Source of the DNA: an uncultured Lachnospiraceae bacterium
Lineage (GTDB): Bacteria; Bacillota; Clostridia; Lachnospirales; Lachnospiraceae
Assembly (NCBI GenBank): GCA_902789665.1
Contig: CADAOY010000004.1
Coordinates: forward strand, 248,001 to 312,000
DNA: 64,000 nt
Reading direction: 5' to 3'
Positions 51,467-61,215 of the stretch are shown one piece after another (positions within the stretch are counted from its first letter, which is position 1; each line of letters opens with the position of its first letter). A model generated the notes under the pieces. It searched no databases and was not told where the DNA came from. It saw only the letters and a program-made list of their open reading frames with translations. Made by a program: the position numbers and the translations under genes.

Positions 51467-52261
51467 ATGATAGATTATTCTTTTTCTATTCAGGAATTAG
51501 AATATTTCCTGCTTATATTGGTGAGAGTCAGCTGTTTTGTATTTGCAGCGCCTTTCTGGGGCGAGAATACCATACCCGGCAGGGTTAAAATTGGTACCTC
51601 CGTTTTCGTAGCAATACTGCTTTATTATGCGACAGCTCCTCACGAAGTACTGATGGTGGAAACTATTATTGATTTAACCACCATTATTTTAAAAGAGGCG
51701 GCGGCGGGACTTTTGATAGGTCTCGGTGCAAATATCTGTACCTCGGTGGTGCTTTTTGCAGGAAGACTGGTTGACGTGGAAATGGGTCTTGGTATGGCGA
51801 GTATCATGGATCCGACTTCAAGAGAAAATGCTACAATCACCGGTGTTTATTACAGATATATGGTTATGCTTATTATGATAATAAGCGGTATGTATCAGTA
51901 TCTTATATCAGCGCTTGCTGAAACGTTTACACTTATTCCTGTGGGTGATGTAGTCATAAATTATGATAAGATTCTGGATTCTTTTATAGTGTTTATGGGC
52001 GAATACATGCTGATAGGATTAAGAATATGTCTGCCGGTATTCTGTACCATAATGCTGCTTAATGCAGTTCTTGGTATATTAGCCAAGGTTGCGCCGCAGA
52101 TGAATATGTTTGCTGTAGGTATTCAGCTTAAGGTACTTACAGGTATGGCGGTTTTATTCTTTAGTGTAGCTATGTTGCCAAGAGTATCTGATCTCATATA
52201 TACACATATGAGGCAGATGATAGTCAGAATGGTTGAGGGCTTAATGAATGCTGGAATATAA
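51467..52261 (+). CDS. fliR: Flagellar export gate protein FliR
   Basis: A 264-aa export gate protein with about six membrane helices. Conserved blocks are RVSCFVFAAPFWGENTIPGR and ELGMGMASIMDP-like VEMGLGMASIMDPTSRENAT, then LAKVAPQMNMFAVGIQLK. The ATG lies three bases after the fliQ stop; the end overlaps flhB by 14 bp. Confidence 0.97.
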   Translation: MIDYSFSIQELEYFLLILVRVSCFVFAAPFWGENTIPGRVKIGTSVFVAILLYYATAPHEVLMVETIIDLTTIILKEAAAGLLIGLGANICTSVVLFAGRLVDVEMGLGMASIMDPTSRENATITGVYYRYMVMLIMIISGMYQYLISALAETFTLIPVGDVVINYDKILDSFIVFMGEYMLIGLRICLPVFCTIMLLNAVLGILAKVAPQMNMFAVGIQLKVLTGMAVLFFSVAMLPRVSDLIYTHMRQMIVRMVEGLMNAGI

Positions 52262-53360
52262 TCTTCAGTTGTTCGCCAAGGATGGTCCGGGCGGAGAAAA
52301 AACTGAACAGCCTACTGCCAAAAAGTTAGATGACGCCAGAAAAGAAGGACAGGTTGCAAAGAGTAAGGAGATTAACTTAGGGTTCAGTCTTCTTGCGATG
52401 TTTGTGCTTCTGAAGATTTGGGTAGGACATCTGGGCGGGGATTTTATCAACGTTTTTAAGGCTGTATTTGCCAAAATTCCAGATATTACGCATATTTCCG
52501 CAAGTTCCGGAGATTTAAGCTGGGAGATAATGGATATTATCAGGCAGATAATGCTTCAGATGCTCCTGATGATTGCTCCCTTTGCGCTGCTTGCCCTGGT
52601 TGTGGGTATTGTGTGTGAGGTTGTGCAGGTTAAGTGGAAGCCGACGGCCAAGCCGCTGCAGCCTAAATTTAATAAATTAAATCCTTTAACGGGTTTTAAG
52701 AAATTCTTTTCACTAAATGCACTTATTGAGCTTCTTAAGGCGATAGTGAAAATACTGATGATATTTTATATAGTTTATTCCAGCGTTAAGAATCTGTGGC
52801 CGAATATTTTTTATATTTTTGATATGCCGGTTGAACAGACTGTGGAACTGCTGGGGACGGAGGTTTTTAATCTGGGTATTAAAATCTCCATGTTTTATCT
52901 GATTATTGCCTTTGCTGATCTTTTTTATCAGAGATGGAAATTTAACGATGATATGAAGATGACCAAGCAGGAAGTCAAGGATGAGTACAAGAATTCCGAA
53001 GGTGATCCGCAGATTAAGGGTAAAATCAGGCAGAGGATGATGCAGGCGTCCCAAAGACGTATGATGCAGGAACTTCCAAAGGCGGATGTGGTTATTACAA
53101 ACCCTACACATTTTGCGGTAGCGCTTAAGTATGACCCTGATAAGTATGATGCGCCTTATGTTGTGGCAAAGGGTGCTGATCATCTGGCTCAGAAGATTAA
53201 AGAGATTGCGAAGGAAAATCATATAGAGATAGTTGAGAATAAGCCTCTTGCCAGAATGCTTTATCACAATGTGGAGTTAGAAGAGGTTATTCCGCCGGAG
53301 TTATACAAGGCGGTTGCTGACATTATTGCATATGTTTATAAAGTCAAAGGCAAAGTATAA
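52248..53360 (+). CDS. flhB: Flagellar export switch protein FlhB
   Basis: A 370-aa export switch protein with an N-terminal EKTEQPTAKKLDDARKEGQ motif, four membrane helices and a cytosolic domain with the self-cleaving NPTH site at residues 285-288 (VVITNPTHFAVALKY). The cut and FliK drive the switch from hook to filament substrates. The start overlaps fliR; GAGGG lies upstream. The 21-kb-distant ylqH gene matches only the part after NPTH. Confidence 0.97.
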   Translation: MLEYNLQLFAKDGPGGEKTEQPTAKKLDDARKEGQVAKSKEINLGFSLLAMFVLLKIWVGHLGGDFINVFKAVFAKIPDITHISASSGDLSWEIMDIIRQIMLQMLLMIAPFALLALVVGIVCEVVQVKWKPTAKPLQPKFNKLNPLTGFKKFFSLNALIELLKAIVKILMIFYIVYSSVKNLWPNIFYIFDMPVEQTVELLGTEVFNLGIKISMFYLIIAFADLFYQRWKFNDDMKMTKQEVKDEYKNSEGDPQIKGKIRQRMMQASQRRMMQELPKADVVITNPTHFAVALKYDPDKYDAPYVVAKGADHLAQKIKEIAKENHIEIVENKPLARMLYHNVELEEVIPPELYKAVADIIAYVYKVKGKV

Positions 53361-53391
53361 ATTTATTTTGTAAGGGAAAGGAGGAAAAAGC

Positions 53392-55431
53392 ATGAAGATG
53401 AAAAGATCTGATATAGGCGTTGCCCTGTATCTGCTGGCAGCTGTCGTAATGCTTATTGTTCCTATTCCTAACTGGCTTTTGGACGTTGGTCTTGCACTTA
53501 ATATATCAGTTGCCTTTATTATTCTTTTTGGCTGTATGTTTGCAAAAGAAGTTCTGGATATGTCATTTTTCCCGACGGTACTTCTTTTTACAACCATATT
53601 CAGAATTGCACTTAACGTTTCATCAACAAGACTGATTCTTACAACGGGTAATCCGGGAAACGTTGTTCAGACCTTCGGTTCATTCGTAGGTAGTGGTAAT
53701 CTGGTTGTTGGTGTAATTATTTTCATAATCCTTGTAATTATTCAGTTTGTTGTTATCAACAAAGGTTCTGAAAGAGTTGCAGAAGTAACTGCAAGATTTA
53801 CTCTTGATGCCATGCCGGGTAAACAGATGGCGATTGATGCCGACCTTAATACCGGCGCAATTACAGATGAAGAAGCCAAAATCAGACGTGAGAAAATACA
53901 GAGTGAAGCATCTTTCTTCGGTTCCATGGATGGTGCCGTTAAGTATGTAAAGGGAGATGCCACAGCCGGTCTTATCATTACCGGTGTTAACGTAGTCGGC
54001 GGTATAGCCATGGGTATGATTAATGAGAACCTGGCTATTATGGAAGCTCTTGATAAGTATGTAATACTTACAATCGGTGATGGTCTTGTATCACAGATTC
54101 CATCCCTGCTTATTTCACTGGCAACAGGTATCCTGGTAACCAAGGGCTCTAAGGATGCTGACTTTGGTGAAGTACTTGTTAAGCAGTTATTCGGTGTACC
54201 AAAGGTATTGTACTTAGTTGGTGCCACTGTTATGGCGCTTGGTATACTGACTCCTTTAAATATTCTTTTGTTTGTAGGCTTTGGTGCTTTATTTATTATC
54301 GTTGGCCGAATAGTAGCCAATTCTCTTGATACTGAGAAAGTTTCAACAGAGGTTGATACTGATGAGGCTGCAACCGAACAGATGCGGCAGCCCGAGAATG
54401 TCAATTCGCTTTTGCAGGTGGACCCCATCGAACTGGAATTTGGATATGGTATTATACCGCTTGCAGATGTTAACCAGGGTGGTGACCTTCTTGACCGTGT
54501 TGTAATGATACGTAGACAGATAGCACTGGAACTTGGTACAGTAGTGCCTATAATCAGATTAAGAGATAATATTCAGCTTAATCCGAATCAGTATATTATA
54601 AAGATTAAGGGAATACAGGTTTCCGAGGGCGAGATTCTTTTTGACCATTATATGGCAATGAATCCGGGATATGTTACTGAAGAGGTAACCGGTATACCTA
54701 CTTTTGAACCGTCTTTCCATCTGCCGGCCATATGGATTACGGAAGGACAGAGAGAAAGGGCAGAGGCTGCAGGTTATACGGTTGTTGACCCGCCTTCAAT
54801 CATTGCAACTCATTTAACTGAGATAATAAGACATCATCTGTCAGAACTTCTTACAAGACAGGATGTTCAGAAACTTATTGATAATTTAAGGGAATCAAAT
54901 CCTGCACTTATTGATGAACTTACACCTAAGCTTCTCAGTCTTGGTGAGATACAAAAAGTTCTTCAGAATCTGTTAAGAGAGGGTATCTCAATAAGAGACC
55001 TTTTGACCATATTTGAAACACTGGCAGATCATGCCACTGTAACAAGGGATACGGATATTCTTACGGAATATGTAAGACAATCGCTTAAGAGGGCAATATC
55101 CAGCAAGTATTTTCCAAGCAATGAAACAGTTAGTGTGGTAACACTTGATCCGAAGGTAGAACAGGATATAATGTCTTCCGTTAAACAGACAGAACAGGGA
55201 GCATATATTAATCTTGATCCGGAAAAAGTTAAGACTATCATGAAGAATACTGAGACAGAGGTTGAGAAATTAGAGAGAATTGGAAGAAGCCCGATTATTC
55301 TGACATCACCTATTGTTAGAATGTATTTTAAGAAATTAAGCGAAGATTATTTTAAGGATTTAATTGTAATATCTTATAACGAGATTGATTCAAATATTGA
55401 ACTTCAGTCTGTTGGAATGGTGAGCGCATAA
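53392..55431 (+). CDS. flhA: Flagellar export gate protein FlhA
   Basis: A 679-aa export gate protein with eight membrane helices in the first 320 residues (with FTLDAMPGKQMAIDADLNTG in the loop) and a large cytosolic domain that binds export chaperones and forms the nonamer ring (LRDNIQLNPNQYIIKIKG, PSIIATHLTEIIRHH). GGAAAGGAGGAA precedes the ATG. Last base is shared with flhF. Confidence 0.98.
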   Translation: MKMKRSDIGVALYLLAAVVMLIVPIPNWLLDVGLALNISVAFIILFGCMFAKEVLDMSFFPTVLLFTTIFRIALNVSSTRLILTTGNPGNVVQTFGSFVGSGNLVVGVIIFIILVIIQFVVINKGSERVAEVTARFTLDAMPGKQMAIDADLNTGAITDEEAKIRREKIQSEASFFGSMDGAVKYVKGDATAGLIITGVNVVGGIAMGMINENLAIMEALDKYVILTIGDGLVSQIPSLLISLATGILVTKGSKDADFGEVLVKQLFGVPKVLYLVGATVMALGILTPLNILLFVGFGALFIIVGRIVANSLDTEKVSTEVDTDEAATEQMRQPENVNSLLQVDPIELEFGYGIIPLADVNQGGDLLDRVVMIRRQIALELGTVVPIIRLRDNIQLNPNQYIIKIKGIQVSEGEILFDHYMAMNPGYVTEEVTGIPTFEPSFHLPAIWITEGQRERAEAAGYTVVDPPSIIATHLTEIIRHHLSELLTRQDVQKLIDNLRESNPALIDELTPKLLSLGEIQKVLQNLLREGISIRDLLTIFETLADHATVTRDTDILTEYVRQSLKRAISSKYFPSNETVSVVTLDPKVEQDIMSSVKQTEQGAYINLDPEKVKTIMKNTETEVEKLERIGRSPIILTSPIVRMYFKKLSEDYFKDLIVISYNEIDSNIELQSVGMVSA

Positions 55432-56696
55432 TGATAATTAAGAAGTATAGTGCAAAAACTGAAGATGAGGCAATGAATATTGCCAAGAAGGAACTGGGTG
55501 CAGATGTTGTACTGATGAATTCCAGAACAGTAAAGCAAAAAGGTATTCTTAAACTTTTTAAGGCACCTTTTGTTGAAATTACCGTTGCTCTGGAAGAACA
55601 GCAAAGCGGCCTTGAAAAGAAGCCACAGCCTATGCCACCTGTTCAAATTGGCGAAAGCAGTAGCAGAGTTGATTATTATGCCAAGGATGATATTGATTTA
55701 AAGACAATATCACAGGTTGCAGAGGTTGTTAACAGAGATCAGAAAAATAATGAGAGTGCATCAGCAGCTCCTGTTAATGAAATTAAAGATATAGCTGCTG
55801 ATCCGGCGCCTGCTCCTTCACCTGTTAAATCAGCAAAGAAGGTAATGGAAGAAGATACCAAGGCGATTAATAATAATATCATGTCAACAGAAGGCGTGGA
55901 TGACAGTGACAAGGTCTATGGAGTTATTGCAGAAAGCCTTGAAGACAATGAGGTTAAATCTTCCTTTGTGGAGCAGATTATTGGTGAGACTCAGAAATAT
56001 GGCGGCGAAGAAATGCCAATGGAATACATTGTTTCTCATATCTATCAGAGAATGATTCTTAAATTTGGCAATCCTGAGCCTATTAAGCCGGCTGAAAAAG
56101 GACCGAAGTATATTTTCTTTGTTGGTACAACCGGTGTTGGAAAGACTACCACAATTGCCAAGATTGCATCCAAAATGCGCCTTGAAGAAAAGAAAAAAGT
56201 AGCTTTTATTACTGCAGATACATACAGAATTGCAGCTGCAGAACAGCTTCATACATATGCCAATATTCTTCAGGTTCCATTTGTTATTATTTATAACATG
56301 GATGATCTGAATCAGGCATTAACCAATTTCCAGGATTTCGATTATGTACTTGTTGATACTGCAGGACATTCTCATAAGAATGAAGAGCAGAGAGATACAA
56401 TGGCTGAATATATCAATTTTGTAAAAGAAAAAACAGAAATAGAAGTATTCCTTGTATTGTCTGCAACTACCAAATATACAGACCTTTTAAGTGTTGTTGA
56501 CTGCTACAAAGAAGTATTTGATTATAAAATTATATTTACCAAGTTGGATGAAACATCATCTTATGGTAATATATTAAATATAAGGATGCATACACTTGCT
56601 CCTATTGGTTATGTAACTACAGGACAGAATGTGCCTGACGACATTGAAGTATTCAATCCACAGTCCATCGTTAAGAAACTGTTAGGTGGAAGATAA
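55431..56696 (+). CDS. flhF: Flagellar SRP-like GTPase FlhF
   Basis: A 421-aa GTPase of the SRP family that sets flagellar position and number. N-terminal B domain (MIIKKYSAKTEDEAMNIAKK), proline-containing linker, NG domain with P-loop FFVGTTGVGKTTTIAKIAS, DTYRIAAAEQL and DTAGHSHKNEEQ, and a LDETSSYGN segment in place of the TKxD-type motif. Paired with flhG next. Start overlaps the flhA stop by one base. Confidence 0.97.
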   Translation: MIIKKYSAKTEDEAMNIAKKELGADVVLMNSRTVKQKGILKLFKAPFVEITVALEEQQSGLEKKPQPMPPVQIGESSSRVDYYAKDDIDLKTISQVAEVVNRDQKNNESASAAPVNEIKDIAADPAPAPSPVKSAKKVMEEDTKAINNNIMSTEGVDDSDKVYGVIAESLEDNEVKSSFVEQIIGETQKYGGEEMPMEYIVSHIYQRMILKFGNPEPIKPAEKGPKYIFFVGTTGVGKTTTIAKIASKMRLEEKKKVAFITADTYRIAAAEQLHTYANILQVPFVIIYNMDDLNQALTNFQDFDYVLVDTAGHSHKNEEQRDTMAEYINFVKEKTEIEVFLVLSATTKYTDLLSVVDCYKEVFDYKIIFTKLDETSSYGNILNIRMHTLAPIGYVTTGQNVPDDIEVFNPQSIVKKLLGGR

Positions 56697-56705
56697 GGAG
56701 GGAAT

Positions 56706-57584
56706 ATGGATCAGGCTCAACAACTTAGAAATATAATAAAAGCACAGCAGACCCGTCCGGTATCAAGAGTTATCGCGGTAACAGGCGGTAAGGGCGGCGT
56801 AGGTAAATCCAATACAGCCATTAATCTTGCCATTCAGTTACAGAGAATGGGACAAAGAGTAATCATTTTAGATGCCGATTTAGGTATGGCAAATATTGAG
56901 GTAATGTTTGCTGCAATTCCGCACTATACCTTATATGATTTGTTATATAAGGGTATGCGTATGAGAGATATTATTACCTGGGGACCTGAAGGAATAGGTT
57001 TTGTATCCGGTGGCTCAGGTATTACGGGTATGAGTAACTTGAGCCGTGAATATCTTGAATATATCATTCAGAATCTTGCAGAACTTGATGCAATGGCAGA
57101 TATAATTATTATTGATACCGCGGCAGGAATACATGATGATGTTAAGGAATTCTTAGCAGCAAGCGGAGAAGTTTTGGTGGTTATGACCGCGGATCCGGCA
57201 TCAATTACTGACTCGTATTCGCTGCTTAAAGCATTAAGTCTTCATTCCAGATTTTCTACTGAAAGTACACTTGTTAAGGTTATTACCAACATGGTGGATT
57301 CAGAAGAAGAAGGAAGAGTATTATTTAGTAAATTAAACAGAGTTGTTCAGACATATCTTAAGATTCCTCTTGAGTATCTTGGGAGCGTCCCAAAGGATAA
57401 GGAATTATCTGATAATGTAAAACAGCAGATACCTATTTCCATAGCCAATCCAAAGGCTAAATCTGCTCAGAGTTATGAAAGAATAGCTAATGTTTTAATG
57501 AATAAGGAAATGAATCAAAAACTTAAAAAGAGGGGTATGGCTGCATTCTTTTCACATATTGTAGCTGGTAAAAAATATCAATGA
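56706..57584 (+). CDS. flhG: MinD-like ATPase FlhG (YlxH)
   Basis: A 292-aa MinD/ParA-type ATPase that activates FlhF and limits flagellar number. Deviant Walker A VTGGKGGVGKSNTAINLA, LDADLGMANIEVMF, and IIIDTAAGIHDDV. The N-terminal QAQQLRNIIKAQQ activator helix is present. The C-terminal membrane-targeting helix reads EMNQKLKKRGMAAFFSHI. Overlaps the PilZ gene by 4 bp (ATGA). Confidence 0.96.
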   Translation: MDQAQQLRNIIKAQQTRPVSRVIAVTGGKGGVGKSNTAINLAIQLQRMGQRVIILDADLGMANIEVMFAAIPHYTLYDLLYKGMRMRDIITWGPEGIGFVSGGSGITGMSNLSREYLEYIIQNLAELDAMADIIIIDTAAGIHDDVKEFLAASGEVLVVMTADPASITDSYSLLKALSLHSRFSTESTLVKVITNMVDSEEEGRVLFSKLNRVVQTYLKIPLEYLGSVPKDKELSDNVKQQIPISIANPKAKSAQSYERIANVLMNKEMNQKLKKRGMAAFFSHIVAGKKYQ

Positions 57585-58324
57585 AAAGTACAGACAAAGG
57601 ACTAACTTTAAGTAAATATGTAACTCCGGGATCCAAGATAGAACTTGAATCCGTTGAGAGAGTGCGCATGGATGACGGTACTTATAAAAAGAAAAAGTAC
57701 GAATCCAAGGTGCTTGATATTATCGATGATGAGACTCTTGAAATACTTATGCCTATGGAACAGGCCAAACTGGTGCTTCTTCCGGTGGATGGAGAATATG
57801 ATGTAAGATTCTTCTGCGCAAAGGGCTTATTTCAGTGTTTTGTAAGAGTAGTGGAGAGATATAAGAGCTCCAATATTTATCTGGTAAAGATTCAGTTAAT
57901 CAGTAATCTTCAGAAATATCAGAGAAGAGAATATTACAGATATTCAACAAATATGGCCATTAATATCAGGGAACTTTCAAGTGGAGAGAAACTGAATCTT
58001 GAGCATAAGCATTCATTTGCTTATGAGGATCTTCCAACCATTGAAGGAACAGTTCTGGACATCAGCGGTGGCGGAGTAAGATTCATGGCTAAAGAACCTC
58101 ATGAAATGATGAATAATATTGTGGTTTCCTTCTCATTGGTATTTAATGGCAAGAACAGGGAATATACCTGTGTATCTCAGGTGCTTAGCTGCAGGGAATT
58201 AGAAAACAGACGCGGAATGTATGAGCACAGAGTCAAATATGTAAATATCACAAATGGTGAAAGAGAAGAGATAATCAGATATATATTTGAAGAAGAAAGA
58301 AAGAAAAGAAGAAGAGAAATTTAA
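57581..58324 (+). CDS. PilZ-domain c-di-GMP receptor (YcgR-like)
   Basis: A 247-aa protein: an N-terminal YcgR-type beta domain (about 1-105) and a C-terminal PilZ domain with the c-di-GMP motifs RREYYR (about 111-116) and DISGGG (about 163-168). Such proteins act as molecular clutches or brakes on the motor in Firmicutes and enteric bacteria when c-di-GMP rises. Overlap with flhG and the following terminator put it last in the stator/export block. Confidence 0.92.
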   Translation: MKSTDKGLTLSKYVTPGSKIELESVERVRMDDGTYKKKKYESKVLDIIDDETLEILMPMEQAKLVLLPVDGEYDVRFFCAKGLFQCFVRVVERYKSSNIYLVKIQLISNLQKYQRREYYRYSTNMAINIRELSSGEKLNLEHKHSFAYEDLPTIEGTVLDISGGGVRFMAKEPHEMMNNIVVSFSLVFNGKNREYTCVSQVLSCRELENRRGMYEHRVKYVNITNGEREEIIRYIFEEERKKRRREI

Positions 58325-58343
58325 TATTATTTTTAGTGAAGAT

Positions 58344-58379
58344 AAAGCCTTCCCTCCAAAAGAGTGGAAGGTTTTGTTT
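58344..58379 (+). terminator. Terminator after the PilZ gene
   Basis: Arms AAAGCCTTCC (58344-58353) and GGAAGGTTTT (58366-58375) with one G-T pair, then TTTTGTTT. It closes the flbD-pilZ block. Confidence 0.75.
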
Positions 58380-58466
58380 ATTTTGCCCAAAAAACGGGGA
58401 TTTTATGAGTTAAAACGTAGAAAATGATATGAATTACAAAGATGCACGCATGAGTAGTTTTGGATG

Positions 58467-58475
58467 TGTTATAAT
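58467..58475 (+). promoter_or_regulatory. Extended -10 promoter for the cheB-sigD block
   Basis: TGTTATAAT, perfect -10 box with TGn extension, 57 bases before cheB and downstream of a terminator. No good -35 is visible. The rest of the 58380-58531 gap shows nothing else I can name apart from the direct repeat TTGCGA-TAAT-TGCGA at 58486-58500. Confidence 0.55.
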
Positions 58476-58531
58476 TACTGTAGACTTGCGATAATTGCGA
58501 GTTTTTAAAGAGTAGAGAAAAGGTATGAAGT

Positions 58532-59107
58532 ATGAATAAAATTATAGCGATTGCTTCGTCGACCGGAGGTCCTAAAGCCTTAAATGCTATAATTCCACAG
58601 TTACCAGAAGATTTACAGGTTCCTGTCGTTATCGTACAGCATATGCCACTTAAGTTTACCAAAACCTTCAGCATGAGACTGGATGAAATGAGTAAGGTTA
58701 AAGTAGTTGAAGCAGCTGATGGTATGAAACTTCAGAGTGGACATGTGTATATTGCCAAGGCAGGAACGCATCTAAATATTATTCCAAGAGGTTCTGAGCA
58801 TTATATCAGATTTTCTGATGAGAAACTCAGGGAAGGTGTTAAGCCGTGTGCTAATTATATGTATGAGTCACTCTCATCATGTAATTATGATGAGGTTATA
58901 GCAGTTATACTGACTGGAATGGGTTCTGATGGAACTATAGGCATCGAAGAATTGATGAAAAACAAAAAAGTTAAAGTACTGATACAGGATGAGAAGAGTT
59001 CAGTAGTGTATGGTATGCCTGGAAGTATTGTTAAGAGACAGATTCCACATGAAGTTGTGACACTTGATGGTATGGCAAGGGCAATTATAAATAGTTTGGA
59101 GGTATAG
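58532..59107 (+). CDS. cheB: CheB methylesterase domain without receiver
   Basis: A 191-aa protein that is only the catalytic half of CheB: IASSTGGPKAL with catalytic S10, VQHMP with H37, and LTGMGSDG with D133. Standard CheB is about 350 aa with an N-terminal receiver domain that blocks the active site until phosphorylated. The ATG at 58532 is preceded by GAAAAGG and a promoter; upstream frames contain no receiver sequence, so this is a genuinely short protein, not a frameshift. It would remove methyl groups (or deamidate glutamines) on chemoreceptors without CheA control. No cheR lies in the window. Confidence 0.93.
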   Translation: MNKIIAIASSTGGPKALNAIIPQLPEDLQVPVVIVQHMPLKFTKTFSMRLDEMSKVKVVEAADGMKLQSGHVYIAKAGTHLNIIPRGSEHYIRFSDEKLREGVKPCANYMYESLSSCNYDEVIAVILTGMGSDGTIGIEELMKNKKVKVLIQDEKSSVVYGMPGSIVKRQIPHEVVTLDGMARAIINSLEV

Positions 59108-59109
59108 TA

Positions 59110-61200
59110 ATGGACGTTAGTCAATATTTGGATATTTTTATTGATGAGACTAAAGAGCATTTGCAGAATCTTAATACTCAGATTCTTGAACTTGAGCAGG
59201 ATGCTGAGAATATGGATACCATAAATGAGATTTTCAGAGCCGCTCACTCTCTTAAAGGTATGGCCGGAACCATGGGTTACAAGAGAATGCAGACTCTTAC
59301 TCATGATATGGAAAATGTATTTTCTGAGGTTCGTAACAATACCATTAAGGTTAATCCTGAAATGATTGACCTTTTATTCCAGTGTCTTGATGCTCTTGAA
59401 GAGTATCTTGATAATATTCAGCAGAATGCTGATGAAGGAACCAATGATAATGAGCCTTTGATTAAAGCACTTAATGATATATTGCAGTCCAAGGGCGGCG
59501 CTGCTCCAAAGGAGGAAAAGAAAGAAGAAACTCCTAAGGCAGAAGAACCTAAGGCTGAAGAGAATGCTGGCGGTGCCAAGGCAGATAAGTGGAAAGATAT
59601 TAAACTTACTGATGTTGAATATCATGTAATTGATGAAGCATATAAGAATAATATGTTCTGCTATGGTATCAGCGTATATATTCAGGAAAGCTGTTTACTT
59701 AAAGCAGCAAGAGCTTTTCTTGTATTTAAGGCGCTGGAAGAACTTGGTGAGGTTATTTCATCCAAGCCGTCATCCCAGGATATTGAAGATGAGAAGTTCG
59801 ACAGTGATTTTAGCATTATATTCCTTACAGAGCATCCTTTAGAGAAGGTTATATCAGCTATCAAGTTTGTATCTGAAATTGAAGATGCAGTTGGTGGCAA
59901 GATTGAGCCTAAGGCAGAAGAGAAGCCGGCTGAAAGCGCTTCTACAGTTCCTGCAGTTAAGACTGCAGAGACCAAGCCTGCTGCAAAGGAGACCAAGGCT
60001 GCAGCTCCTGCTGCAAATGCTAATCATGCCAAGACATCCAAGGCTGTTAACAGAACAGTCAGAGTTGATATTGAGAAACTTGATGTACTTATGAACCTGG
60101 TAAGTGAGCTTATTATTGCAAAGAACTCTCTTGTCAGCGTTGCAGGCACAGAGGTTGGTCAGAATTCACTTGCATTTAATGAACAGATTGAATATCTCGA
60201 AAGCGTAACCACAAATCTTCATGAATCAGTTATGAAGGTAAGAATGGTGCCTATCGAGAGCGTAGTTAATAAATTCCCTCGTATGATCAGAGACTTATCA
60301 AAGAAACTTGATAAGAAGATGGAACTCTACATGACTGGTGAGGATACAGAACTTGACAGAACCGTGGTTGATGAAATCGGTGATCCTTTGATGCACCTTC
60401 TTCGTAACTCAGCAGACCATGGCCTTGAAAGTGCTGAGAAGAGAGCAGAGAGAGGCAAGCCGGAAGTTGGCTCTATTTTCCTTGATGCATACCAGGATGG
60501 TAATAACGTAGTCATTGAAGTTAAAGATGATGGTAACGGTATCGATGTTGAGGCTGTTAAGGCCAAGGCTGTTGAAAAAGGAAAGATAACACCTGAACAG
60601 GCTGAGACAATGACAGATAAGGAAGCCATTGATCTTTTATTCCAGCCAAGTTTCTCTACAGCTAAAGAGGTTACTGATGTATCCGGCAGAGGTGTTGGCC
60701 TTGACGTTGTTAAGAGTAAGATTGAAGCATTAAGTGGTGAAATCGAAGTCAGAACCAAACTTGGAGAAGGTTCAGTATTCTCAATCAGACTTCCACTTAC
60801 ACTTGCGATTATTCAGGCTCTTATGGTTATTGTTGGTGATGAGAAATATGCAATATCTCTTGGAACCATTCAGACAATTGAAAGCATCAGACCTGATGAG
60901 ATTAAACTTGTACAGGGCAAGGAAGTTATTCACTTAAGAGGCAATGTTATTCCACTTGTAAGACTTAATAAGGTTCTTGATATTGAATCCAAGACAGACC
61001 CTAATGATGACATTATTGTTCTTATTGCCAAGAAGGGTGACAGACTTGCAGGTCTTGTAATTGATGAACTTATTGGACAGATGGAAATCGTTATTAAGCC
61101 TATGGGCAAGTTCGTAGGTAAATGCAAGATAATCAGTGGTGCTACCATTCTTGGTGATGGTGAGGTTGCACTTATTCTGGATGCCAATGCGCTTATATAA
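59110..61200 (+). CDS. cheA: Chemotaxis histidine kinase CheA
   Basis: A 696-aa kinase. P1 phosphotransfer domain with H46 in AAHSLKGMAGTMGY, a linker, a P2 region (about 160-270), Ala/Lys/Glu-rich linker, P3 dimerisation helices (TVRVDIEKLDVLMNLVSELI), P4 ATPase with LLRNSADHGLE, VKDDGNGID and GRGVGLDVVKS, and P5 CheW-like regulatory domain. GGAGG and AGTA precede the ATG two bases after the cheB stop. Normal architecture and length. Confidence 0.98.
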   Translation: MDVSQYLDIFIDETKEHLQNLNTQILELEQDAENMDTINEIFRAAHSLKGMAGTMGYKRMQTLTHDMENVFSEVRNNTIKVNPEMIDLLFQCLDALEEYLDNIQQNADEGTNDNEPLIKALNDILQSKGGAAPKEEKKEETPKAEEPKAEENAGGAKADKWKDIKLTDVEYHVIDEAYKNNMFCYGISVYIQESCLLKAARAFLVFKALEELGEVISSKPSSQDIEDEKFDSDFSIIFLTEHPLEKVISAIKFVSEIEDAVGGKIEPKAEEKPAESASTVPAVKTAETKPAAKETKAAAPAANANHAKTSKAVNRTVRVDIEKLDVLMNLVSELIIAKNSLVSVAGTEVGQNSLAFNEQIEYLESVTTNLHESVMKVRMVPIESVVNKFPRMIRDLSKKLDKKMELYMTGEDTELDRTVVDEIGDPLMHLLRNSADHGLESAEKRAERGKPEVGSIFLDAYQDGNNVVIEVKDDGNGIDVEAVKAKAVEKGKITPEQAETMTDKEAIDLLFQPSFSTAKEVTDVSGRGVGLDVVKSKIEALSGEIEVRTKLGEGSVFSIRLPLTLAIIQALMVIVGDEKYAISLGTIQTIESIRPDEIKLVQGKEVIHLRGNVIPLVRLNKVLDIESKTDPNDDIIVLIAKKGDRLAGLVIDELIGQMEIVIKPMGKFVGKCKIISGATILGDGEVALILDANALI

Positions 61201-61215
61201 GACTGGGGGTTAAAC

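Noticed and set aside
53742..54428. 228-codon - strand frame inside flhA
   Set aside because: The + strand carries a clearly conserved flhA; the antisense frame is a codon-bias shadow rich in Ser and Ile with no ribosome site.
58480..58500. Sigma-D promoter before cheB (GCGATAAT)
   Set aside because: The -10 lacks the GCC start, and there is no TAAA at the proper distance; the extended -10 site upstream explains the start better.
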